Below the pieces are notes generated by a model that was given only the letters and a program-made list of their open reading frames with translations, made no database searches and was not told the DNA's origin. This document shows, piece after piece, positions 21,112 to 32,300 of a stretch of 64,000 nt of DNA. Location: contig NC_079887.1 in assembly GCF_029227915.1 (NCBI RefSeq), positions 8,804,001-8,868,000 of the forward strand, read 5' to 3'. The stretch comes from Hydractinia symbiolongicarpus. Lineage: Eukaryota > Cnidaria > Hydrozoa > Anthoathecata > Hydractiniidae. The stretch's first letter is position 1; each line of letters begins with the position of its first letter. The translations under genes were made by a program, and so were the position numbers.

Positions 21112-21270
21112 TTTGTTTTCAAACATCTAAAATGCGATTTAAAAAAACATTTCTATCACCTTTTTTTATTCTTAAAATTTTAAAATGCAATCTAAAAAAT
21201 CATACCTATCGCCGTTTTTTGTTTTTAAATTTTTAAAAGGCGATCTAAAAAAACATTTCTATCGCCGTTG
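21112..21270. repeat. second 53-bp repeat cluster, about three copies
   Basis: Diverged copies of the same unit found at 19.8-20.1 kb, with cores at about 21146, 21198 and 21252 (spacing 52-54 bp). It directly abuts the integrase fragment and is not inside the MITE boundaries. Confidence 0.75.
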
Positions 21271-21277
21271 TTCAACC

Positions 21278-21530
21278 TTTTGAACGAATTTCGATTGACT
21301 TCAAAGGGCCACTACCCTCCAGAATACATCCATTCTTGCTAACGATAGTAGATGAATACTCAAGATTCAATTTTGCATATCCTGTTAAAGACGTATCTAC
21401 ATTAACAGTAATCAAATATCTGACAAATTATTTTCAGTATTCAGCACTCATGGATATGTTTATTCAGATCGTGGGGCATCCTCATATCAGAGGATGCCCC
21501 AAGCACTTTATGTCATATTAAAGTGCGTAC
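21278..21530 (+). pseudogene. retroelement integrase (rve) core fragment
   Basis: The reading ISIDFKGPLP, FLLTIVDEYSRFNFAYPVKD and VIKYLTNYF, followed after a one-base frame change by GYVYSDRGASSYQ, matches the rve integrase core. It includes the first catalytic Asp (IDFKGPLP) and the SDRG block with the second. Only about 80 codons remain. A 12-bp perfect hairpin (tggggcatcctc / gaggatgcccca, 21473-21502) follows the SDRG motif. It is probably a gypsy-type or related retroelement remnant. No LTR is recognised. Confidence 0.7.
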
Positions 21531-21539
21531 GAATATACA

Positions 21540-24233
21540 GTTCCCATTTAATAAGCATATCATCAAGCATTCGTTTCGTCGTCAAGTGAGTGTGTATTTG
21601 CCTCCAGAAACAAACTACTTCAAAATCATTTGACAAGCAGACAAAATACATGCCTTAGAATTATATTTCTTTAGCACAGCATAGCCATGAAAGCCTTCAG
21701 GTTAGTGAGTTAGCTAGCCTAGTGAAAAACATTTCTGCTCAGCTCCTACCTCTGTATCGAAAACGAAACTGATTTCGAAAAAATCGCAGCCATTTTTTCG
21801 TGAGGATCAGCTGACCCATATTGACGTAACCGATACCGAAGACTAATTCAACCTCGTTAACCTCGTTCCTAGTTCTTTTAATGCCTTTTTGACACTGGAG
21901 CTCTGCTGGCAACAAACCCTGGGGAAAAGAAGGAAATTCAGAGACGTTTACAATTTTCTTTCTAATAAGAAACCAATCAATAAGCAACTAACTAGCGCAG
22001 GGTTAGTAATTATGTAAGCAACTTTCAGTGGATATTTCCACGGACCACGGACTTAAAAACAAGTTGTGCGTACGTCTGGGTGTGTACAATTTCTTGCACC
22101 TTTTAGCTTTTTGGGTGGTCCGTTTATTACACGGTAATTCCAGATTTTCTGGGGATTGAAGACTTTGAATCTTTTCATGGCCTCTTTAAAATACGGTCTT
22201 TTATTATCAGAATATTCTTCGTAATAAGAATATCAGGCTAGGTTTTCAGGTAAAAAAATAGATCTTTTTTTTTTACCAAAAGAGAAATTAGAATGATGAC
22301 CAGCCTGGTTGGAATTTGGGTATTCTTATCAAAAAAGTGTGTATTCAAGCCATATGCATCAAAAATATAATTGTGCAACATTTAGTTCCAAAAAGGTCTG
22401 TATAAACTTTTGTGTCCAGTAAAATTTTCTCTGTTGCCATCACTGACAATGTTGTGAACTAATACCTTTCTTGGTGGTTAGTAAGGGAAATAAAAGTGTA
22501 TTTTGATCCTTCCACCAGCCACAGCTTGTATCAATCACAACTGTAGGACTAGGTTTTATTTTTACTGCCCGTTCTGGTGTAAAAGCAGTATATAAATGTT
22601 TGCGAAGTCCCCTATATCCACGAGCGAAAAATTCTTCGCTCGTGATTCATAGTCATAAGTCATTAGTCACACAGAAAATAAGTCAATAACACGAATTTGC
22701 ATTTTTCAAAAGATTTCAAAATAATCAAGAAAAACATATCTCAGTATTCAACGTTTGCAAGATTTGGCAGCGTTGTGACGTTACCTCAAAACATGGTCAA
22801 TAACACATGTGATTCCGGTGACGTTGAAATACGTTTTTCATTTCGATTTTTTGATAAAAAAGAGAACACTTTATCATTATCTGATTTATCTTCTCTGTTT
22901 GACTAACTCTAAAAGTTCTTAAAAGACTTGGGTATGAGACTTGCATATAAAAGACTTGGGTAAGAAAACAGGTTCGATAGTGTATTTTTAAACACCCCCA
23001 TAATTGAAGCACTTCAGGTGCAAATATAAGTTTCGCAGTGTGCAATGCAACGTCGTCGAATTTTAGAATCAAAAAAAAAAGTTTCTACTAACGATGAAAA
23101 CGTAACGATAAATATTATTTAGTTTGCTTGCTGCGTTTACCACAGAAAGTAATAGCAGAGAAAATGCTAAAATTATGTTTTACAAATTTTTTCTTCTCTG
23201 AGCTAAGTTTTAAAGCTCGTGTTATAAGGGAAACCCTGTTTCTTTTAATTTTTATTCGAGTTTTTTTTGCTGATTTTGCGAAGTAAATGTTTGCGAAATT
23301 CTAAAAAGCGTCGCTTCGTAAAAGTTTCTGTTTGTATAATTTTTGATATGGAAAATTTGACGTTATCGAAAAGCAAATCTTATTCACGAAAGGTTCTGTC
23401 CCCGAATGTTCCTGCACTTAAAATATCAGTTATATTTACATAGCACATTCCAAATATTCTCATAAATATTCTTAAGATATTTAAATATGTAAAACTGTTT
23501 TAATTCTTCATAAGCAGAGTACTGACTAGAGGTCATAAGCGAAGTGCTGATTAACTTAATTAAATGCACTCTGGAAGGAAATCGTTATTCTGCTTATAAG
23601 TCAAATGGGCTTCGCTTGCGCTTAACTCGTTTTGGTCGCTGAACAAAGCATAAAAAGGTCGAGTTCAATTATGTGCTTTTGTAGCCATTTTGATCCGTCT
23701 TCTCTCGTATCAAATAATGTTATTGATACAATTTTAAAACGAGAAATCATATCTTGAACATTACAAAGAGGTGTTGAGGTTCGAGTTACGTTTAACAATA
23801 ATTGGACGATCTGACACATCACTCAATGTTCTGTGGGCATCGGTTAAATATAATAACTTTCATTAGCATTATGATTAAAACTTTAAACTTGCACCAAAAC
23901 ACACTACACTAATATACCACCCCCCTTCCCACTTAGGGTGCTTTTAGATATAGAACGCCTACTCCGAATAAAATCTTTAATGTCCTGAAATTAAATAACC
24001 ACCGAGCGCTTATTCAAGTAAATACGGTATTGCCGCGAAGAAAATAATAAACTTACATACAAGAAAATGCTAAAGTTTGCAGCACAAACGATTAAAAAGC
24101 TATTTTTCAGTGCAATAAAGGATAACCCTTTAATATCAGAAATATTTTTGAAGTAATTGCCCATCACATAAATTGTCTGCAGTTAGCATGTTGGACCACT
24201 GCTTATAGCTTTTTTTGTGATAAAACAGTGCAT
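21540..24233. other. no gene recognised
   Basis: AT-rich non-coding sequence. Noted within it are a single MITE-like end (caacctcgttaacctcgttc) at about 21850 and a short inverted repeat cacgagcgaaaaattcttcgctcgtg at about 22619. Open frames of 60-90 codons are no longer than expected by chance. Confidence 0.4.
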
Positions 24234-24920
24234 CCCGACTAATTATTAATTAATAATTATCGAAGTAACTAAAGCGATTTGTTGCGCAGCATCATAAAGT
24301 TCGTGTTGAGAATAATGATATCATTATGGCAGCCTTAGGTGTTGATGTGTTTTGGTTTAATAAGTTAAAAAAGTTGTAAGACACAGAAAAATAACACTTC
24401 CCGCGTTTTAAGGACTACAAAATTGCTAAAACGAATTTTTCCTGCACTTTTACAAATCAAGTGTAGGCACTACAGGTACTAATATTGACCGCGGGAAGTG
24501 TAATAAGAGCGTGTGCTTGATTTCACTCTTATAAAAACTTGTTACATTCCAAAATTTCTATCTTTCCGCGGTTTTTCTGCTGTTTATACATAAAACTCAT
24601 CTTACAACTATATTTACAAATGACGCCACTCTATTTAACACATTTTTAAGATAAAAGTAAGACCTTAGACCTGCTTTTATGACACCTCCCGCGGTCTGTT
24701 AATAGTGCTCATATTACACAGCGCTTGATTTATGAAAACTCGGGAAAAGTGCGTTTTGGCAATTTGGCAGTGAATAAAACGCGGAAAACAACATTTTCCT
24801 GCGTATTACAACTTTTTTTTAACATATTAAATCTCTAAACACTTTAAGGCTTAATGCTGCCATGACGATGTCATTATTCTCTACACGAACTTTATATGGT
24901 CGCGCTATAGAATTGTCGGG
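24234..24920. mobile_element. palindromic (foldback) MITE, 687 bp
   Basis: Both halves are diverged inverted copies. cataaagttcgtgttgagaa (about 24291) mirrors the complement of ttctctacacgaactttatat (about 24877-24897). gacaccgcggg-type segments (ccgcgggaagtg near 24490, ctcccgcggtctg near 24686) mirror one another, as do the ends cccgac and gtcggg. The arms are about 300 bp with a centre near 24577. No ORF and no clear target duplication. Confidence 0.75.
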
Positions 24921-25098
24921 AAAATGCGATATATCGATCGATTGTTTTCAAAGTAATTTTCTACGTTTTTCTAAATAATATTTATCTTTTATCTATCCTT
25001 TTATCCCTTATATCAATGTTATACCCTTCGCTGTTATTTTTCTCTTCTTTCTTCTTAAGTTGATAAGAAACAAAGGTAATGTGATATTAACAGAGCTA

Positions 25099-25295
25099 CC
25101 GTAATTATTCTAATTTAACACTGCTTCTAATTAACGCAGACGGACAAAAATGGCCAAAAGTTTGTAATTTATCGCTTCTAATTATTAACGCGGGTTGACC
25201 GTGCTTAAAAGTTTATAATTTATCGCTTCTAATTATTCTTGCGGGGCGGTTAAAATAATTATTTTTACCGGCGCGTTAAATTAAAATAATTACGA
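25099..25295. mobile_element. small MITE with TA flanks
   Basis: The left end ccgtaattattctaatttaac and inverted right end gttaaattaaaataattacga bound 197 bp, each flanked by TA. Inside, a 38-bp segment (aaaagtttrtaatttatcgc plus ttctaattatt) occurs twice in tandem (about 25155 and 25208). Confidence 0.65.
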
Positions 25296-25849
25296 TATAC
25301 CCGTTTCTCATTAGAAGGGCGAGGCATGGGAAGTGATAAAAGATACATTAAATTTAGTATTAATTTTATTTCAGTATTTTAAAATGCTATTAAAAACAAT
25401 GTATTTTTTGCTTTACGGTTTTTAGAATTTGGCGTTTATTTTGCAAAATCGTCCCGGCACAAATGTTTTCATATAAGAAAGTGACAAAATTATCCCGGGA
25501 ATCGTCCTGTCCTTCTCTCGTGTAAACAGCCCCTGAGTGTTGATTCTTACTAAGTAGCTTATTTGCATTAAAAACGTAATCATCTCTACGGGAAAACGGC
25601 TGGTGTGAAAGAAACCTTAAACAAGTAAAATAGTTCACCTAATGGTCCCTTGATATTCATGCTTTGATACGCGCTTTTACTTTTACAGGTCTGATATAAA
25701 AGAAGTTGTTATGAATCGATATAATCAAGCAGATGTTAGGGATTTTAAACCAATCAGAGTGCCGTTGTCGTAGAAACAGCCAATAAGAAGATTTTACTAA
25801 GTTGAGGCGAAGAAGTGCATATTATCTCTTGCGTATTAAAATGGAATTC

Positions 25850-26036
25850 TACAAACAAAAAATGGAACAAGAGATCGTATTGGAAGTATAGCCCAGATGA
25901 AGAATGTTGTGCTGTAGGTAAATGGTTAAATAGTGAAAAGATCTAAAAGAGATTTATAAATTCGGGAAAAGAAAAACGAATTCCAATGCCTAAAGACGAA
26001 CTTAGTAGCAATTATAGAAGTCGCAAAAACAAGGTA
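25850..26036 (+). pseudogene. possible transposon-derived gene fragment
   Basis: One frame reads KWNKRSYWKYSPDEECCAVG and KWLNSEKI, then a TAA, then KRFINSGKEKRIPMPKDELS and RSRKNK before a gtaaaa. The opening resembles the K-R-x-Y-x-K-Y-S-P-E-x-R helix-turn-helix start of some cnidarian mobile-element proteins. The assignment is weak. Confidence 0.25.
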
Positions 26037-26715
26037 AAAAAAATATATCTAATTTAACAATTAGTCGATGTTTACTTTTTTTCCAGATTTATATTTTCTT
26101 TTTGTATTTATTTTCTTTTTGTCTATACTTTTTACTAATTTATATTTGTTTGTTTACAACCTCGAAACAGATGCCCCTCCAACGCAATTGTTTTACTAAG
26201 CCTCCCATTCAAACATTGTTCACAAACAGAAACCCCTCTTGATTGGATTAGAAGCAAATTCCGTTATTGTCCGAAAAACATTTAAGACTGCGGTGAAAGA
26301 CACACAAGGCTAGACAGATAAAATATGTCTGATATATTTTTGTGTGTTTGAGTTATAGCTCTTCACAGCAAGCGTCTGCGTTAGTTGTCTTGGTTTGTGC
26401 ATAGCGTTGAGAGGTATGTGCATTATTTGCGTCAAAAAGCGCTGTGATGTTGAATAGTGAGTTTGCAGAATTTATTTGTCTTTAAGTTAGCGTTTTAGTG
26501 GAGCCACCTAACTGTATACCGGCTGGTGTGACAGACAAATATATTATCACAATGCTATACTTGTCTCTGGTAGTAAAGTAACCGAATGGTAGTTAGAAAG
26601 AATGAGAAGCAGGCAATAGGAAAGATGTTTTCATGTTTACGTTTTTTTTATGCTCCTACCAATATTAAATTTTATCACTCTATTTTTGAGATAGCTGCGA
26701 ATATTACGATAAAAA

Positions 26716-26820
26716 CAACCTTGTCCCCAGTGCGTCTTAGTCCTTTTTACATTCAGAGCTAGAACCTTTTATGGTTGCGAACTACAAAAAATAAGTTAAC
26801 AAGGCCTGAGAACGAGGTTG
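26716..26820. mobile_element. 105-bp MITE of the CAACCTYGTTCCCAG family
   Basis: Starts caaccttgtccccag and ends ctgagaacgaggttg, an imperfect inverted pair like that at 9460-9539. No target duplication is evident. A lone related end, caacctcgttcccaggacaa, lies at about 27137. Confidence 0.5.
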
Positions 26821-29344
26821 ATCGTATAAGCCTTTTTTTGCACCTGGATTTATTCTTCTTTTGTTTTTTCTAAACGTCTTGTCAGGGTGTGTCTGTCTGT
26901 GAACATTTCAGAAACAACACTAAAGACCAGGCGCAAAAAACAGGGCTCATGGTTATAAAACGTTTTCGCCCGAGAAAAGTGACGATTTGTAACAAAGTGT
27001 CAAAAAAAGTGTTCGACGAAGAATTTCGTCTTCCATAAATATTCAATGACTTCATCGTGGAAAAAATGATTTATGTTTGCTTTTTTAATCTGTCATTTAG
27101 CGGGAGAGACAAAAAAAATGAAAATAGCATCTTTTTCAACCTCGTTCCCAGGACAAGGTAGTACCTTTTCGTAAGTGTAGCAAGCTGTCAACACATTCGG
27201 TGACAAAGAATAAAGAATGTGAGAATGAAAATTAGTGTAAAAGTCAGCCCAATCAACCTCCTTCCGAGGGCTGTTGTCCTCTTCGCCTCCACAACATTCA
27301 GAAAGTACAAAAAGAGCACTGGGAGAGGTTGTGGGAGTCGTTTTTCTTTTTCTATCGTAACAGAATCACTGTTACTCACACACTTAGTATACTTGGGTTT
27401 GCGTGGAGGGGTACCCCATCCGGTACTAAGATCGCTCTTGAGTACCATTTATTCACGTGTGAACACGTCCATACGTCTTTTGTGCATAAACGTTGTCTCC
27501 ATGACAATTGATCGTTGTCAAGGAAACAGGTACGTCGACATGTGACAAAATGAAATAGTGAACGTGCTAGCTGTAGACTCCAATCCAAAGAGACATCGGA
27601 TGCATGTAATGAAACAAGAAATAATAATTAAAATGTTTACATAATTTTTTTGAGTTGTGAAGAGTCCTTGTCAGAAAGGGCGAATTTAAAAATTACACAG
27701 ATATGTAAAACATACAGAAAATTACTTACTGCACAAAAGCGAGTCAACAACATAGCGCTTTGTATTTAGTCAAATGAATGTTAAACTTGAAATATTAGGC
27801 TCTTTGCCATTAATTATAGATAATAACTAACAGATATATTCAGAAGGCTTATTTGCTTTCATTAACGTCGCTTTTCTAAAAATACCAGTTTTATGGATTT
27901 TTGACATTTTGACATTTCACTACGTAGGTTGTACACAATTTATCAGGTATAAAAAAACTCGTTCTGCCACGAAGAAAGCTTTGTATGTTGTGATCATATT
28001 TTGTATCAACAAATCACGATCTAGTAAATTTGACAACTTATTTTTGTGATTTAAAGACACCTCTATCAGTACTGTTTACTGTTTAATGAAATCCCCCTCT
28101 TTGCGATGATGTTCAACATGCTTTTTTCCACTGTGCCTTCGTTTTTAATTTACCGCATTTTACTTTTCTCAACATCAACAACTCTTTTCATAGTCGTTTG
28201 GACAACCAGGGACTTCACTTCACATTTTTTAAGTCTTTCAAGAGTTTTCTGTAAGTGAACTACCCATCTAGAATGTGTTCACCCAAAAATTAATGTCTAT
28301 AAAACACTTCTAAATTTTTTACTTCTGCAATGTAAGATTAAATTTTAGTTTATGCTTTTCTGATTTAGGTGATAGTGAACGTTTAGCCTGACTCCAGAAA
28401 TTTGTGGGTGAGTAATATAATTCTAGTTTAATTTATCCTGCCAAATGTTTTATGATCTGGAATTATACACTCTGCTGGATATTTTGTTCTTTAAGTCAAG
28501 CTGAGTAACTAAGGTACAATCTCAGTTTATGGCACTACCCTGTGACGTGAATAAGTTCTTTTAACATGCTAATAATAAATTAGACAGTATATACCTGCAA
28601 AAAGTAACTGTAACACAGTATTTGAATAATTGAAATTAGGTTATGAGGCTTGTTTGATTACTTGCATGTCGAATTAATGAATGCTCAAAGCTAAATGAAT
28701 GTAGAACAAACAAAAAATAAACGAAAACGAGGATACAGGAAATGACGTGAGGAAGCGGACAAAAATGAATTGACAGTACAAGTGTTGTTCACAACATTTT
28801 CAGAATTAAATTTTTGAAAGGAAAATTATAAGCGAGGGAGGGGGGAGGGGCGTTGCAACAAGATATTAGTAACACTAGCTTTTGCGGTATACACCTCGTT
28901 TTTTTTCTCTTTTCTTTTTTCTTATCGTGATTGCGGTATTTTTGTGCGTAGGTTTTCAAAACTTATAAACGATTGCAATTTGAATTCAATTTTTCTCTTA
29001 TTTTTTACAACCAACGTCAATTTAACTGTTTGATGATGAAAAAGTGCCTTTAAAATTACTGAAATAATATTTTGATCGCTTTCTCAGCCACGATAACCGC
29101 AAGAAACCGTTGCTTCAAACAACAGGGTACTGTGGCAGACTTCCCTTCCGCGAGGAAGTTATAAAACAAATTTTGCGAATGTTTAATCCACATCCTTAGA
29201 TAGTAACGTAAATTACTTTGTCGATAGGAAGCAAACCTGATCAAAAAAACAATATACTCCTAAGAAAGCATTAACAGAAATAATTTTTAATGATTGTTTT
29301 TTTCACAAATGACTTTAATCATCAGAGGTTGAGAGGGACGGAAA

Positions 29345-29372
29345 GGGAAGGGGGAGCGGAAGGGGGAGAGGG
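29345..29372 (+). other. potential G-quadruplex motif
   Basis: Four G-runs (29345-29347, 29350-29354, 29362-29366, 29370-29372) separated by loops of 2, 7 and 3 nt meet the G3+N1-7 rule. They lie within an 80-bp G/A-rich tract that stands out from the AT-rich surroundings. Confidence 0.6.
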
Positions 29373-32300
29373 TATGCTAAAGTGGACAGACGAGGGGGAC
29401 GGGGTGGGTTGACACTACTTTTGACGTCAACCTGCATTTTTTCAAACCCTTGATTTTTCTAATTAAGTAAAAGTTTCTTATGAAAAAATCTCTTTCCAAA
29501 AGATTACGTTAACTCAGACGGAGGGGAGGAAGCAACGTTGGCGCAGGTTGGCAGAGAGGTAACGGGGGTGTAAAATCTTAGAATAATAGCTGACGTCATT
29601 TTGTAAATAATCTCTCTGGAGCTTCGTTTTTTGAAGTATCTCACAAATGAACCCTCACAAATGAACCCTTTATCCTCTGGTGAAAAGTTTGATGCAGTTC
29701 AGCAGGCTGAGCGGAACAGCATTTTTATTCTGACATAATCAACTTTTAAACTGACATATCTTTCAATTTGTTCCTAAGATATCGAAATCGGTAAGACAAG
29801 CGTCAGGACTTTACAACGCCAGGAAGAATTTTAGCATCATTAAAATATTTGCAAGTATTTTCAAGCACTGTTTGCACGATCGTAATGCAAGATTCGTCTC
29901 AAACTACGGCCTGAGCACTATTAACACAATGGCAGGGTCATAAGTTCTGATAATTTAGAGAATCATTCGAAACATTCACAACACAGTCTGCAGCATTTCG
30001 TTCTCATAGGCTTCAGCGGTGAGTAACAGATAACTAACCAGTTAATAAACACCTCATATTTTAGTCTAGGAATTACTAACGAACTTAATAGGAACAAAAC
30101 GTTAAGTCTTAATGCCGCCATTATCCCTTTATTTACTTTTTTATTTTTTTACATTTCTGTGAGAGTCAAACTAATCTAGGCACCACTTACATCACGCTCT
30201 TACTAAAGACAACACAAAAACTGCTTGCTGCATTTTTTTACAAACAAGTTTTACTTTATCTTCGAACTTGTTTACTTCTTCAGAACCATATTTAAACTTT
30301 TTTTAAATGATAATAATTATGTTTAATGATCTGTAGTTATAGAGGCGATCAGCTTTAGGGTTTGGACGAAACGTTAGCCTGCTAAGAACACAAGAGGTTT
30401 GCCGTCCTAAAAATTCCGCGCAAGATATTTTTCCTCGGGGTATATAATTCGGGCATCGCACTTTCAGCAAAAAATAGTCAAGTGGCAGCCCTTTTCAAAA
30501 AAATGCACGCATTAATACAATACCACTTCTTGGCCTATGGATAAATCTACGGCTTCGCCCTTCCTTTATATAGCGCATTTTTTCGCATCGCATTTCCTGT
30601 TTCCGTAGCACAATTTTTTTTTTTGCCGACGGACAGACAGAAAAAGCTCTAGTCATTAACCCGTGGAAATCCTCGGCCGGCCTTTCTATACAGCAAATGT
30701 GTCTCGCTACTTGGGGTTATCATTATAGAGATTAATATTCAATAACTAGTCTTGGCGCGTGGTTAAATCCACGATTTAACCTATTGCATTCCAGTCCTCA
30801 GTTTATCACCCGTGGTACATACTCCGATTACCGCTACTTTCTGCCTCCTTAACTTTAGTAGGAAATCGACTACCATTTTGAACCCTGCTCTTATTTGGAA
30901 AAAAAAGAAAAGTATTTGGTTGTTCTCAAACCAATATTTACTATACCTTGACAGATACGTTACGCAGGTCAAAATCTTTCTCAGTGTTTCGTTTTATACT
31001 GATACTGTGGTTAGGACGAAATGAGGAGTGGGAACAAGGTTGCACAGAGCGCTCGTAGATGTACCTCGAAAAATAATACTTTATCGTAACTGTCCATTTC
31101 TTCGCATACCTACTTTCAGTTTACACATTTTTAGTGAACCCAAAAGCAAACGTAGCCACCAAGGGTTATTTTGTAGACCTTAATAATAGCCGCATTCTAT
31201 GTGTCGAAAAAAAGCGGGACAGGCTAATCACGCACGAAATCTTTGAGCTACAAATAACACATGTGACAACAGGCGAATTTCAATGGATTTTTTCACGGAC
31301 TTACTACCAGTTCGTTTTTTTAAATTTTATACACCTTTGTCGAATTTCATAAATTAAATAATTATGACATCATCCAAAATTTTATAATGGTTCTATTCTA
31401 TGCTTTTTGTATCGACCCTTTTAATTGAGTTAATTAAGAAATTCAGGAAAGATCTTGTATTAATCTATCAATTGTATTAATCTATAAAGTATGTGATGAA
31501 CGCCTCTTATGTGCTAGCGGTATGTTATCAGTATTTCGTGGATTCTACGGTTGACAAAAAATACCATTCTTCAAAAATACCATTCAAAACTGATCAGAGC
31601 ACCTTATTAATACAAGAGCTCTCCCATCTCTTTCTTTCGTGTTTCAAATAAACCAAAAACCTTCCGATCGAAAGATTCAGTTGCCAGAACAAACAACCAC
31701 TACGTTGACAACCGTAAAAATAGCGTTGGAGATTCTCATTAAGCTCAGTTGACGATACGGACAAAACAGGAGATAAGCTCACGTGAAGTATGACGTCATC
31801 AAATACGAAGAAAGTCGTTAAATCCTTTCGAGTTAATTACACTATGTTTGTGTTCGACCGCAAGAAATTAGACTAATCGAATCTTTCCTTCCATTCATAT
31901 TCTGACATGAGATTTGTCAATATCTCTATTAGTTTATTGCTTGTATCATCTGGAACGACCTCGTTAGCGGTCAGCCCTAATTATATGGTAACGTATTTAC
32001 TAATTGCTTGATTAACCTTAATCTAATTATAATTAAACACGGTGTCAATTCTTAATGCCGGTTCGGTTGTTGTCAATGTCAAGGGACTAATTTATAGTGG
32101 CTTTCCTTTTTGGAACGATTAATACGTACAGGATGTTTAAAGTGCACGTAGGCTAATGATGATGCATTTCAACTGTAATAATTATAATATTTTTGTTTGA
32201 TTTTGAATTAACCTAGCTAACATACATCCAATAGTTGTGATTCAGCTGGCTCCAAGCAACAGATTTATACAAACCTTCTTCAAACACCCCTTACTCGGTT

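Noticed and set aside
27188-27588. Overlapping frames of 60-108 codons on both strands
   Set aside because: No recognisable homology, both strands equally open, and they sit beside MITE ends; chance opening is the simpler reading.
31134-31352. 72-codon plus-strand frame in the gene-poor interval
   Set aside because: No splice context or recognisable motif; length compatible with chance.
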